Assembly: GCF_003034915.1 (NCBI RefSeq)
Contig: NZ_PZJX01000038.1
Coordinates: 1 to 64,000, forward strand
Direction: 5' to 3'
Source: Mesorhizobium helmanticense
GTDB taxonomy: Bacteria > Pseudomonadota > Alphaproteobacteria > Rhizobiales > Rhizobiaceae
Length of the DNA stretch: 64,000 nt
Shown here in pieces: positions 18,090 to 26,949 of this stretch. The position numbers and the translations under genes are program-made. The first letter of the stretch is position 1. Each line of letters starts with the position of its first letter. The notes beneath the pieces were generated by a model. The model was not told where the DNA came from. It made no database searches and saw only the letters and a program-made list of their open reading frames with translations.

Positions 18090-18923
18090 ATGAGCGTGTC
18101 GAAGGAAACAGAACAGGCGATGCTTCCCGACTCGGCAAAAGTCCTGAAGGGACGGCGTGCGCTGATCACCGGCTCCACCGCGGGGTTGGGACAGGTGATG
18201 GCCGCCAGGCTCGCCGAGGCCGGCTGCAGTGTGATGCTGCACGGGCTCGAAGCGCCCGAGGCGGTCGAGCGGCAGCGCGAAGCCCTGGCCCGTAGGACAG
18301 GCTCACAGATTGCCTATCACAGGGCTGATCTGTCCACGCCAGCAGAGGTGGAGGGTCTTGTCGCAGCGGCCAGCGCCGAACTTGGCGGGGTGGATATCCT
18401 TATCAACAATGCGGTCGTACGGCATTTCGCATCGATCATGGATTTCCCGCCCGATCAATGGGATATGGCGCTGGCCGTGAACCTCTCGGCCATTTTCCAT
18501 GCCGTCCGGTTGTTGCTGCCGCAGATGCGGGCGCAGAACTTCGGGCGCATCTTCAACATAACCTCCGTCTACGGCATGCGCGGCACACCAGGCCGTGTCG
18601 GCTATGTGACGACGAAATCCGCTATTCTCGGCCTCACAAGGGCAGTGGCACTGGAGAATTTGGACGTCGACGTCACCTGCCACAGTCTCTGTCCCGGCTC
18701 GGTGCTGACACCGGGCACGGAGAGCCGGGTGGAGGAGTTGATGGCGGATCAAGGTATTGACCGCGGTGCGGCAGAGCGCCTCTTTCTGGAAGGCAAGCAG
18801 CCTGGCGGCAGCTTCGTCTCGCCACAGAGCGTCGCCGATCTCCTGGTCTTTCTCTGCGGACCGATTGCGCGCGATATGACAGGAGCCATGCTCCCGGTCG
18901 AGGGCGGGTGGCTTGCGAGCTAG
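18090..18923 (+). CDS. SDR oxidoreductase, 3-hydroxybutyrate-dehydrogenase-like
   Basis: 277 residues. TGSTAGLG at residues 28-35 binds nucleotide, S159, Y172 and K176 are the catalytic residues, and the overall pattern (LKGRRALITGSTAGLG, GYVTTKSAILGLTR) resembles D-3-hydroxybutyrate dehydrogenases. The NNAG motif reads NNAV, a conservative departure. The TAG stop at 18921-18923 is supplied by the first bases of an intergenic repeat. It leads a plus-strand set with an MBL hydrolase, HIBADH-like dehydrogenase and MmgE/PrpD gene, and is preceded by a LacI-type operator. Confidence 0.88.
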   Translation: MSVSKETEQAMLPDSAKVLKGRRALITGSTAGLGQVMAARLAEAGCSVMLHGLEAPEAVERQREALARRTGSQIAYHRADLSTPAEVEGLVAAASAELGGVDILINNAVVRHFASIMDFPPDQWDMALAVNLSAIFHAVRLLLPQMRAQNFGRIFNITSVYGMRGTPGRVGYVTTKSAILGLTRAVALENLDVDVTCHSLCPGSVLTPGTESRVEELMADQGIDRGAAERLFLEGKQPGGSFVSPQSVADLLVFLCGPIARDMTGAMLPVEGGWLAS

Positions 18924-19023
18924 AGCAGGATGAATTGAAGTTGAGTCGGTCATCCTGCTCTAAGTGTTTGTTTGTTCGCATGATCTTGTCCGAAAAGTCT
19001 GCAACTTTTCGGACATGCTCTAG
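18920..19023. repeat. Dispersed palindromic intergenic repeat, copy A
   Basis: A 104-bp element bounded by CTAG at both ends. It contains two inverted repeats: AGAGCAGGATGA with TCATCCTGCTCT, and TGTCCGAAAAGT with ACTTTTCGGACA. The central part (AAGTGTTTGTTTGTTCGCAT) recurs in the other copies at 28146, 46314 and 57516. Its left CTAG forms the stop codon of the SDR gene. The composition matches the REP-like palindromes common in Mesorhizobium intergenic regions. Confidence 0.8.
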
Positions 19024-19082
19024 GCGGATCCGGATCGATGTGAGTGGGCGTGATGGCGGCTTGGCAGCGAAAGGAGGCACGC

Positions 19083-19883
19083 ATGGATGATATCTACGAA
19101 CTCTACGCGGTTCGCTACGGGCACCATGACCGCAACGCGGCGGCGAATTTCATCGGCGGCGATCCGCATGACGGTCCAATGCCGCTTGACTATTTCGTCT
19201 GGGCCATCGTCGGCAAGACGCGGACCTTCGTATTCGACACGGGCTACGACGCCAAGGTGGCCGAGAAGCGGCAAAGGCAGCTGCTGCGGCCGGTCGGCGA
19301 AGGCCTGAAGATGATCGGGATCGATCCGGACAAGGTCGAGGACGTGATCCTGTCGCACATGCATTTCGATCATGCCGGCAACCACGACCTGTTCCCGAAT
19401 GCCCGCTACCATGTCCAGGACGTGGAGATGGCCTATTGCACCGGGCGTTGCATGTGTCACGACTATCTGCGCCACCCCTTCGCCTATGAGGACGTGGCCA
19501 GCATGGTGGCCAAGCTCTTCGCCGGGCGGGTGACGTTCCATGACGGGATCTCCGAGATCGCGCCGAACCTCACGGTGCACCGCGTCGGCGGCCACTCGAA
19601 GGGGTTGCAGGTGATCCGGGTGAAGACGGCGCGCGGCTGGGTGGTGCTCGGCTCCGATGCCTCGCACTTCTATGCCAATTTCGAGCAGAACCGGCCCTTT
19701 CCGGTGCTGGAGAGCGCCACCGACATGCTCGAAGGCTACGCCACGATGCGCAAGCTCGCCAGCTCGCCCAAACATGTCATTCCAGGCCACGACCCTCTTG
19801 TCCTGGCGCGCTATCCGGCCGCGCTGCAGGGGGTCGAGGATATCGTGCGCCTGGACCTCAATCCGATTGCAGCAGCGCCATGA
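19083..19883 (+). CDS. MBL-fold metallo-hydrolase (lactonase-like)
   Basis: 266 residues from the ATG with GGAGG upstream. The zinc motif H92-M-H94-F-D96-H97 is intact, with other ligand candidates in HRVGGHSKG and LGSDASHFY and a final HVIPGHDP. It is clearly paralogous to the protein encoded at 59482 (shared GDxHDxPMPLDYFVWAIVG, TGRCMCH and SDAxHFYAN segments) and less close to that at 15362. It sits between an SDR gene and an HIBADH-like gene, suggesting ring or ester opening before hydroxyacid oxidation; that order is inferred. Confidence 0.88.
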   Translation: MDDIYELYAVRYGHHDRNAAANFIGGDPHDGPMPLDYFVWAIVGKTRTFVFDTGYDAKVAEKRQRQLLRPVGEGLKMIGIDPDKVEDVILSHMHFDHAGNHDLFPNARYHVQDVEMAYCTGRCMCHDYLRHPFAYEDVASMVAKLFAGRVTFHDGISEIAPNLTVHRVGGHSKGLQVIRVKTARGWVVLGSDASHFYANFEQNRPFPVLESATDMLEGYATMRKLASSPKHVIPGHDPLVLARYPAALQGVEDIVRLDLNPIAAAP

Positions 19884-19933
19884 GCATTCGCGCGCGGACC
19901 TGAGTTGCACTGGCTTTCAAGCAGGAGATCACG

Positions 19934-20842
19934 ATGACCAAACTCAAGCTGGGTTTTGCCGGCGTAGGACGCATGGGAACACCGATGGTGAGACGGCTCA
20001 TTGCGGCGGGCCATACCGTCACCGTCTACGACACCAACACCGTCGCCGTCTCGGAACTGGCAGGAGAGGGAGCGGGCAGGGCCGAGACCCCGGCGGAACT
20101 GATGGGTCAGACCGATGTGGTGCTGTTGTCGCTGCCGACGCCCGAGATTGTGCACGCCGTCGCGCTCGGGCCCGACGGGCTTGCATCGGGGAAGGGAGCC
20201 AAAATCGTCATCGACCTGTCGACCACTGGCCCGCGCACCGAGCGGCAGGTCGCAGAAGGCCTGAAGGCGGCTGGCATTACGACGGTCGACTGCCCGGTAA
20301 GCGGCGGCGTCGGCGGCGCCGAGAAGGGCACGCTGGCGATGATGGTCGCCTGCGAAGTGTCTGTCATGGAGACGGTGCGGCCAATCCTCGAAGTGCTCGG
20401 CAAGCCAATCCATGTCGGCGCCGAGCCGGGCATGGGGCAAATCATCAAGGTTATCAACAACCTCATGTCGGTCACGGCGCTGTCCATTGCTTCCGAGGCG
20501 CTGGTGCTCGGCACCAAGGCCGGCATCGATCCCGACGTGCTGATCGAAGTGATCAATTCGGGCAGCGGAAGCTCCAATGCGACGATGACCAAGATTCCGA
20601 AATTCGTCCTGACCCGCAGTTTCGATTTCGGCTTCTCCATCGGTCTGTCGGCGAAGGATATCCGGCTCCGCCTCGAAGAGAGCGACGCCCTTGGCGTGCC
20701 GATGATCGTCGGCGGCGCGGTACGGCAACTTCTGACAGTGGCAAAGGGCGATCTCGGCGCAGATGCGGATCTCACCGAAATCATCAAGCCGATAGAGGAC
20801 TGGGCCGGCGTTACGGTCGCCGGCGGAAAGGCGAGGGGCTGA
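19934..20842 (+). CDS. NAD(P)-dependent oxidoreductase, 3-hydroxyisobutyrate dehydrogenase family
   Basis: 302 residues. Rossmann motif GFAGVGRMGTPM near residues 7-18, DLSTTGPRT, DCPVSGGVGG and the catalytic-lysine segment KVINNL (Asn-Asn retained) identify the family. It follows the MBL hydrolase by 50 bp and precedes an MmgE/PrpD gene by 31 bp, so all three are probably cotranscribed. AGGAG precedes the ATG. Paralogues at 8488 and 60279 share most motifs; this one differs by NSGSGSSNAT where the others have NASSGRNSAT, hinting at a different substrate. Confidence 0.9.
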   Translation: MTKLKLGFAGVGRMGTPMVRRLIAAGHTVTVYDTNTVAVSELAGEGAGRAETPAELMGQTDVVLLSLPTPEIVHAVALGPDGLASGKGAKIVIDLSTTGPRTERQVAEGLKAAGITTVDCPVSGGVGGAEKGTLAMMVACEVSVMETVRPILEVLGKPIHVGAEPGMGQIIKVINNLMSVTALSIASEALVLGTKAGIDPDVLIEVINSGSGSSNATMTKIPKFVLTRSFDFGFSIGLSAKDIRLRLEESDALGVPMIVGGAVRQLLTVAKGDLGADADLTEIIKPIEDWAGVTVAGGKARG

Positions 20843-20873
20843 TGCCTCTGAGTTGCAGATCGGAGACCCGTGC

Positions 20874-22262
20874 ATGACTGGCGATGTTCTAAAGCCTTCC
20901 GCCGCAGGCCTCTCGCGCCGGCTCGCGGCTTTCGTGCATCGCTCCCGCTGGGAGGACGTGCCGGAGCCGGTCCGCGCGCACGCGATGAGATCTGTCTTCA
21001 ATGGCTTCGGAACGGCGGTCGGCGGCTCGTCCGACCAGGCGGTGCTGCGGCTGACCGAGAGCCTCGCGCCTTTTTCGGCCGGCGAGACCGCGACCGTCAT
21101 CGGCCATGCCCAGCGGCGGGACGCATTGACGGCCGCTTTCCTCAACGCAGCGGCGATAAATGTCTTCGACTTCGACGATACCCATGCGGGGACGATCATC
21201 CATCCCACCGCGCCCGTCGCGCCGGTCGTGCTGGCTCTTGCCGAAACGCGCCCGGTCAGTGGTGCGGAACTCCTCCACGCCTTTACCTTGGGCGTAGAGG
21301 TCGCCTGCCGCATCGGTAATGCAGTCTCACCCAGCCACTACGACCGCGGCTGGCACATCACATCCACATGCGGAATCTTCGGTGCCGCCGTGGCCGCCGC
21401 GAAGCTCCTTGATCTCAGCGAGGACGAGATCCTCTGGGCGCTCGGCAATGCCTCCGCGCAGGCTTCCGGCCTCGTCGAGACGCTCGGCTTCATGGCCAAG
21501 AGCACGGGCGTCGGCAATGCGGCCCGCGGCGGTCTTGTCTCGGCCCTGATGGCGCAGTGCGGTGTCGAAGGGCCGCCGCGGCCGCTCGAGGGGCCGCGCG
21601 GTTTCCTGAAAGTCTGCTCGGACCAGCCAAGGCCCGAACTGATCGAGGGCGGATTGGGACGGGATTGGGAGATGCTGCGCAACATGTTCAAGCCTTACCC
21701 CTGCGGCGTGGTGCTGAACCCGGTGATCGATGCCTGCCTTAGTGCCCGCGCCAATCCCGATTTCTCCGCTGATCGGATTGCCGAAGTCGTCGTGCGCGGC
21801 GCCCCCTTGCTCAAGGCCCGCGCCGATCGGCCGGAAGTCACCACGGGGCGCGAGGCGCAAGTGAGCGCCCAGCATGCGATCGCCGTCAGCCTGCTGCGCG
21901 GTCGTGCGGGTGCGGAGGAATTCAGCGATGCCGCCGTGAACGATCCGCAAGTGAAGGCCTTGCGCGCCAAGGTCCACCCGGTTGAGATCGATGCCGGCAC
22001 GCCAGTCGAAGCCGCTCATGTCTCGATCCGATATGCGGATGGCTCCTCGGTCGAGGTGACGGAGGAAGTCGCAACCGGCAGCCTTGCTCGACCTATGTCG
22101 GACTCAGCGCTCAGAGAGAAGTTCGTCGCGCTGGCGCATTACGGTTGCCCAACGATCGCCGTGGCTCCGCTTGCCGATACGCTTTGGAGCCTTGCCGATC
22201 TTGCAGACGCCGGTGCCCTCATGGTGCTCGCCCGGCCTTGCCCCGAAGTTGCCCGCAAATGA
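20874..22262 (+). CDS. MmgE/PrpD family protein
   Basis: 462 residues from the ATG with CGGAG eight bases upstream; a TTG seven codons earlier is possible but poorer. Family features include FDFDDTHAGTIIHPTAPV near residues 100-117, SHYDRGWHITSTCGIFGAA and a C-terminal domain with FKPYPCGVVLNP. These are typical of the PrpD/aconitate-decarboxylase/iminodisuccinate-epimerase superfamily; the exact reaction is not predictable. It ends the plus-strand set that begins at 18090 and converges with doeD. The first MmgE/PrpD protein (7042) is only distantly similar, so they are not a recent duplication. Confidence 0.88.
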   Translation: MTGDVLKPSAAGLSRRLAAFVHRSRWEDVPEPVRAHAMRSVFNGFGTAVGGSSDQAVLRLTESLAPFSAGETATVIGHAQRRDALTAAFLNAAAINVFDFDDTHAGTIIHPTAPVAPVVLALAETRPVSGAELLHAFTLGVEVACRIGNAVSPSHYDRGWHITSTCGIFGAAVAAAKLLDLSEDEILWALGNASAQASGLVETLGFMAKSTGVGNAARGGLVSALMAQCGVEGPPRPLEGPRGFLKVCSDQPRPELIEGGLGRDWEMLRNMFKPYPCGVVLNPVIDACLSARANPDFSADRIAEVVVRGAPLLKARADRPEVTTGREAQVSAQHAIAVSLLRGRAGAEEFSDAAVNDPQVKALRAKVHPVEIDAGTPVEAAHVSIRYADGSSVEVTEEVATGSLARPMSDSALREKFVALAHYGCPTIAVAPLADTLWSLADLADAGALMVLARPCPEVARK

Positions 22263-22356
22263 GGTTTCTTCGATTTGTGCCCTCATTTGGCTAAGGCGCT
22301 GGGCATCCCGGCCGGCCTATTGGGCGGCCTCTACGGCAGTCCGATCGGTGAAGATG

Positions 22357-23736
22357 TCAGCCGTGGCCGAACACGCTGTTCACCGCGTCCGCTGTTTTTG
22401 ACACGACGATGTCGGCTTCCTCGCGCGTCAGGCAGAGCGGCGGAGCGAAGCCGAGGATGTCGCCCTGCGGCATGGCGCGGCCGATGACGCCACGCTCGGC
22501 GAGTGCTGTGGCCACCTGCGGTCCGATCTTCCGCGAGGCATCGAAGAAGACGCGGTCATCCTTGTCGGCGACGAACTCGACCGCCGCCAACATGCCGTCG
22601 CCGCGGACGTCGCCGACATGTCTGTGGCCGCCGACGGCTTTCGCCAGTTCGGCGCGGAAATAGGTGCCGGTCTCGCCGGCGTTCCTGACCAGGTCCATCT
22701 CGTCGATCAGTTCGAGATTGGCGACGCCGGCGGCAACGCAGATCGGATGCGCCGAATAGGTCCAGCCATGGCCGAGCGAACCGAGCTTGTCTGAGCCTTG
22801 CACCAGCACTTGCCAGACCTTGTCCGAAACGATGACGCCCGACAGCGGCGCGTAGGCCGAGGTCAGGCCTTTGGCGATGGTGATGAGGTCGGGTTTGATA
22901 TCGTAGTGATCGGAGCCGAACATCGTGCCCAGCCGGCCGAAGCCGGTCACCACCTCGTCGGCGACCAGCAGCACGTCGTATTTCTTCAGCACCGCCTGGA
23001 TTTTCTGCCAGTAGCCGGCTGGCGGCGGCACGATGCCGCCGGTGCCAAGGATCGGCTCGCCGATGAAGGCGGCGACGGTCTCCGGCCCTTCGGCGAGAAT
23101 CATCTCCTCGAGCTTGTCGGCGCAATATTGGGAAAACTGCTCCTCGCTCATCGAGCGGTCGGAGCGGCGGAAATAATAGGGCGCCTCGGTGTGCAGGATT
23201 GGGGCACGCGGCAGGTCGAAGGCATTGTGGAACAGGTCGAGCCCGGTGAGCGAACCGGTCATGACGCCGGAGCCGTGATAGCCGCGCCAGCGCGAGATGA
23301 TCTTCTTTTTCTCCGGCCGTCCCAGAACATTGTTGTAGTACCAGATCAGCTTGATGTTGGTCTCGTTGGCGTCGGAACCCGACAGGCCGAAATAGACGCG
23401 GCTCATGCCTTTCGGCGCGCGATCGATGATCATCTTGGCGAGCGTGATCGAGGCCTCGGTGCCGTGGCCGACATAGGCGTGATAGTAGGCCAGGTTCTTC
23501 GCCTGCGCGGCGATGGCGTCGGCGATCTTCTGGCGGCCATAGCCGACATTGACGCAATAGAGCCCGGCAAAGGCATCGATGCTCTTCTTGCCATTGTTGT
23601 CCCAGACGGTGACGCCTTCGCCGCCGGCCATGATGCGGGTCGGGCTCTCACCCCGCGCGTGCGTGCCCATGTGGGTCGAGGGATGGAAGAAGTGGTCGCG
23701 ATCCCAGGCGGCGAGTTCGTTGGACTGGTCGAGCAT
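22357..23736 (-). CDS. doeD: Class III aminotransferase, likely diaminobutyrate transaminase of ectoine degradation
   Basis: 459 residues from the ATG preceded by CAGGAGT. PLP-enzyme features are LSGSDANETNIKL, ADEVVTGFGRLGTMFG (PLP-binding Asp) and TIAKGLTSAYAPLSGV, which contains the Schiff-base lysine. The sequence belongs to the omega-amino acid:pyruvate/taurine transaminase group. In ectoine catabolism DoeD converts L-2,4-diaminobutyrate to aspartate 4-semialdehyde, and its position directly after doeC in a minus-strand doe/eut operon supports that role. Without context one would annotate it only as a broad class III aminotransferase. Confidence 0.8.
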   Translation of the reverse strand: MLDQSNELAAWDRDHFFHPSTHMGTHARGESPTRIMAGGEGVTVWDNNGKKSIDAFAGLYCVNVGYGRQKIADAIAAQAKNLAYYHAYVGHGTEASITLAKMIIDRAPKGMSRVYFGLSGSDANETNIKLIWYYNNVLGRPEKKKIISRWRGYHGSGVMTGSLTGLDLFHNAFDLPRAPILHTEAPYYFRRSDRSMSEEQFSQYCADKLEEMILAEGPETVAAFIGEPILGTGGIVPPPAGYWQKIQAVLKKYDVLLVADEVVTGFGRLGTMFGSDHYDIKPDLITIAKGLTSAYAPLSGVIVSDKVWQVLVQGSDKLGSLGHGWTYSAHPICVAAGVANLELIDEMDLVRNAGETGTYFRAELAKAVGGHRHVGDVRGDGMLAAVEFVADKDDRVFFDASRKIGPQVATALAERGVIGRAMPQGDILGFAPPLCLTREEADIVVSKTADAVNSVFGHG

Positions 23737-23774
23737 TCTTTTGACTCCTGACGAAACGAAGAACCCAACGCGGC

Positions 23775-25268
23775 TTAGGCCACGTCGAGACAAAGGTATT
23801 TGAGATCGGTGAAGGCCTCCAGCCCGTGGCGCGAGCCCTCGCGGCCGATGCCCGACTGCTTGACGCCGCCGAAGGGGATCGGCGCGCCGGTGATCTTGAC
23901 GCGGTTGATCGCCACCATGCCGTAGTCGAGCGCGCGGCCCAAGCGCTGCTGCCGGGCGCCGTTCTCGGTCACGACATAGGCGACAAGGCCATATTCCGTG
24001 GCATTGGCGCGGGCGACGACCTCGTCCTCCGTATCAAAGGCGGCCACCGCCGCGACCGGTCCAAACGTCTCTTCGCGCATGATCAACGCATCGTCCGGCA
24101 CGTCGACCAGCAGCGTGGGCTGGTAGAACAATGGCCCGGCCTGGTGGCGGCCGCCGCCGGTGAGGCAGCGTGCGCCGTGGATCACCGCATCGGCGACCTG
24201 TTCCTCGACCTTCCTCACCGCGCGTTCGTGCATCAGAGGTCCGATATCGACATCCGTGGCAAGGCCGTGGCCGGTCTTCAAGGCCGAAATGCGCTTGGCA
24301 AAGGCCGCGCAGAAACGATCGTAGATACCGCGCTGAACAAGGATGCGGTTGGCCGCAAGGCAATCTTGCCCGGAGGTGGCGAATTTCGCATCGACCGCAA
24401 TCGTTACCGCCTTGTCGAGATCGGCATCGTCGAAGACGATCAGCGGTGCATGGCCGCCAAGCTCCATGACCAGGCGTTTCATCGTTGGCGCACACTGCGC
24501 GGCGATCAGCCGGCCGACTTCCGTCGATCCGGTGAAGCTCATGGCGCGGACGCGCGGGTCTTCGCACATCCGCCCGACAATCGCCGAAGCACTGCCGGTG
24601 ATGACGTTGAAGACACCTGCCGGCAGGCCGGCGCGTTCGCCGAGCTCGACCAGTGCCAGCGCCGACAGCGGCGTTTCGGAGGAGGGGTGCGCGACGATGG
24701 TGCAGCCGGCGGCAAGCGCTGCCGCCGTCTTGCGGGTCAGCATCGCCGCCGGAAAATTCCAGGGCGTGACGACGCCGACGACACCGAGCGGTTCGCGCCG
24801 CACCATCATCTCGGCGTTTGGCAGATGGCTGGTGACGCTCTCGGCATTGAGGCGTTTTGCTTCCTCGGCATACCACTCGACGAAGGAGGCGGCATAGTCG
24901 ATCTCGCCAAGCGACTCCTTTGGCGGCTTGCCTTGTTCCAGCGTCATCAGCAGCGCCAAATCCTGCTTGGCGGCAATAATCAGCTCGAACCATTGGCGCA
25001 GGATTCTCGACCGCTCTTGCGGCAGCAGGCAGCGCCAGGCCGGAAAAGTCCGGGAGGCCGCATCGATGGCCGCCGTCGTCTGCCCGGCGTCGAGCGCGGC
25101 GACCCAGGCGACAGTCGTGCCGGTCGCCGGGTCGGTGACTTCGAAACTCTTTCCGGCCTCGCTCGCCGTCCAGCGCCCATCGACATAGGCGAGCTCACGC
25201 AACAGCCGCCGGTCGGCCAGTTGGTCGAGCGCTTCGTGACGGTGCGAGCGGGCGAAATGCGCGGACAT
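23775..25268 (-). CDS. doeC: Aldehyde dehydrogenase, likely aspartate-semialdehyde dehydrogenase of ectoine degradation
   Basis: 497 residues of the GabD-like (succinate-semialdehyde dehydrogenase) branch. Catalytic E269 (MELGGHAP) and C303 (GQDCLAANR) are present. One oddity: the nucleotide-contacting lysine normally found in the K-P-x-x-x-T-P motif is His194 (AHPSSETP). DoeC oxidises aspartate 4-semialdehyde to aspartate; assignment rests on the doe context, and a succinate-semialdehyde role is the alternative. The ATG at 25268 was chosen because the family begins near MSAHFARS; upstream codons are poorly supported. It lies 38 bp before doeD. Confidence 0.82.
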   Translation of the reverse strand: MSAHFARSHRHEALDQLADRRLLRELAYVDGRWTASEAGKSFEVTDPATGTTVAWVAALDAGQTTAAIDAASRTFPAWRCLLPQERSRILRQWFELIIAAKQDLALLMTLEQGKPPKESLGEIDYAASFVEWYAEEAKRLNAESVTSHLPNAEMMVRREPLGVVGVVTPWNFPAAMLTRKTAAALAAGCTIVAHPSSETPLSALALVELGERAGLPAGVFNVITGSASAIVGRMCEDPRVRAMSFTGSTEVGRLIAAQCAPTMKRLVMELGGHAPLIVFDDADLDKAVTIAVDAKFATSGQDCLAANRILVQRGIYDRFCAAFAKRISALKTGHGLATDVDIGPLMHERAVRKVEEQVADAVIHGARCLTGGGRHQAGPLFYQPTLLVDVPDDALIMREETFGPVAAVAAFDTEDEVVARANATEYGLVAYVVTENGARQQRLGRALDYGMVAINRVKITGAPIPFGGVKQSGIGREGSRHGLEAFTDLKYLCLDVA

Positions 25269-25349
25269 GGTCGAGCCTCCCGGTGCAGGTGTTACGGGCA
25301 AGACTATCCGCACGGCACGGACAGAGAGGCTGTTTGCATGTCCCGGTGT

Positions 25350-25393
25350 AGAGAGATTGTCTTTATTGCGCCGCCCTGCCAGACGATCTCTCT
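25350..25393. repeat. Inverted repeat in the doeX-doeC gap
   Basis: AGAGAGATTGTCT and AGACGATCTCTCT form 13-bp arms with one mismatch, separated by 18 bp. It lies in the 132-bp gap after the doeX stop and before doeC. It could be a binding site for the Lrp-type regulator DoeX or a hairpin that changes expression between doeX and doeC. Confidence 0.5.
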
Positions 25394-25400
25394 GATGTCG

Positions 25401-25892
25401 CTATGGCTGCGCTGGCAGCAGTTCGGCTACCGGCAGCACGATCTCTTCCTTGACCGTCTTGGTGACGATGTAGGTGAAATAGCGGTCGATGCCGATTTCG
25501 CGTTCGAGCAAGCCATCGACGAGACGCTGATAGGCGTCGATATCGCGCGCCATCACTTTCAGCACGTAGTCGACGCCGCCGCCCACCGACCAGCAGGCGA
25601 CGATCTCGGGAATGTCGCGGATGGCGCGCTCGAAGCGCTCGAAATCGGTTTGGCGGTGGCTGGCAAGTGTCACTTCCATCAGTACGGTGGCGATCGGCGC
25701 CAGTGCTCGGATCGACACCTTTGCGTGATAGCCGGAGATGATGCCGGCCTTTTCCAGCTTGCGCAGCCGCATCCAGCAGGGCGTCGGCGACAGGCCGACC
25801 TTTTGCGCCAGGGCAAGCTTGGTAATGCGGCCGTCGCGCTGAACGGCCTCCAGTATCCTGAGATCGATGGGATCGAGCCGCGCGGATGTCAT
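25401..25892 (-). CDS. doeX: Lrp/AsnC family transcriptional regulator of ectoine degradation
   Basis: 163 residues from the ATG at 25892. The N-terminal helix-turn-helix (LDPIDLRILEAVQRDGRITKLALAQ, SPTPCWMRLRKLEKAG) is followed by the RAM ligand-binding domain (ATVLMEVTL, IVACWSVGGGVDYVLKVMARD). A longer upstream frame of about 64 codons is arginine/proline-rich and not conserved in style. DoeX is the Lrp-type regulator known from doe clusters, and this gene is embedded between doeB and doeC, 46 bp after doeB. It probably responds to the pathway intermediates that serve as inducers in other bacteria. Confidence 0.88.
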   Translation of the reverse strand: MTSARLDPIDLRILEAVQRDGRITKLALAQKVGLSPTPCWMRLRKLEKAGIISGYHAKVSIRALAPIATVLMEVTLASHRQTDFERFERAIRDIPEIVACWSVGGGVDYVLKVMARDIDAYQRLVDGLLEREIGIDRYFTYIVTKTVKEEIVLPVAELLPAQP

Positions 25893-25938
25893 TGCGGACA
25901 ACTCCGCAGGTCTCGAACCGCGTCGTGGCGGGCGAATT

Positions 25939-26949
25939 TCATTCGACGGCAACCGCGATGACGCTGGCGCAATCGCCGGCCTTGACGAGACCGGGAAAGT
26001 GTCGCGCGACGAGAAGGCCTGACATTCTTGCCACAATCTCCTGCGGCGTCGCGCCGGTCCGGCTGATGGAGTGAATGCGGGCAACGACCTGTCCGGCTGT
26101 TATTGGTTCCCCAAGATCAACCATCGTCTCGATCATACCGTCGTCCTCGGCAAAGCAGAAGCAATCGCCTGACGGCATGTCCAGCCAGCGCGTCGGCCGC
26201 TGATCGACAGCGCCGGCGACGATGCCTGTGTGTTTGAGCACATTCAGAACACCACGCCGGGCAATGCCGACCGTATGCGCGGTCGACGTGCCGCCGCCGC
26301 CAAGCTCGGTGGTGACGAAGATCTTGCCGAGATCTTCGGCGGCAGTGTCGTACATGCCGACCGAGTCGATTTCGAGCATCTTCATCGACCATGGCGCCGA
26401 GAATGCCTCGACGGCTGCGAAGGCCTTTGCGGACAATGCCTGGTCGGGAAGCTCGTGCGCGGCGCAATAGGGAATGAAATCAAGGGTTTTGCCGCCGGAG
26501 TGGAAGTCGAGCACGATGTCCGCGCGGGGCAATAGCTGGCGCTGGAAATAATCGGCGATTTTCTCCGTCACCGCGCCGTCAGGACGTCCGGGAAAGGATC
26601 GATTCATGTTGCCCTTGTCGATCGGCGAGGTGCGCGTGCCGGCGCGAAACGCCGGGTAGTTCATGGCCGGCACGATGATGACCGTGCCGTTGACATCCTT
26701 CGGGGACAAGGTACGCGCAAGCTCGAACAAGGCAAGCGGCCCCTCATACTCGTCGCCATGATTGCCTCCGCTGAGAAGGGCGGTCGGCCCGTTGCCATTC
26801 CGGATCATGGCGATTGGAATCATCACCGAGCCCCAGGCCGAGTCGTCACGGCTGTAGGGCAGGCGAAGGTGGCCATGCTGGACCCCTGACTTGTCGAGGT
26901 CGATGGTCGGCGTGATCGACGAGGGCCGCTGGGCATCTGTCGGCATCAT
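25939..26949 (-). CDS. doeB: N-alpha-acetyl-L-2,4-diaminobutyrate deacetylase
   Basis: 336 residues, a zinc-dependent deacylase of the succinylglutamate desuccinylase/aspartoacylase family. Motifs seen are SGGNHGDEYEG (His and Glu zinc ligands) and DFHSGG (second His), with a later TTELGGGG region carrying the probable catalytic Glu. In ectoine breakdown DoeB (EutE) removes the acetyl group from the product of DoeA. The ATG overlaps the doeA stop by one base (TGATG), implying coupled translation; a second ATG follows immediately. Neighbouring doeA and doeX make the assignment firm. Confidence 0.9.
   Translation of the reverse strand: MMPTDAQRPSSITPTIDLDKSGVQHGHLRLPYSRDDSAWGSVMIPIAMIRNGNGPTALLSGGNHGDEYEGPLALFELARTLSPKDVNGTVIIVPAMNYPAFRAGTRTSPIDKGNMNRSFPGRPDGAVTEKIADYFQRQLLPRADIVLDFHSGGKTLDFIPYCAAHELPDQALSAKAFAAVEAFSAPWSMKMLEIDSVGMYDTAAEDLGKIFVTTELGGGGTSTAHTVGIARRGVLNVLKHTGIVAGAVDQRPTRWLDMPSGDCFCFAEDDGMIETMVDLGEPITAGQVVARIHSISRTGATPQEIVARMSGLLVARHFPGLVKAGDCASVIAVAVE

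Noticed and set aside
23826..25961. A 711-codon open frame on the plus strand
   Set aside because: Antisense to doeC and doeX, with Arg/Asp-rich low-information sequence and no domain.
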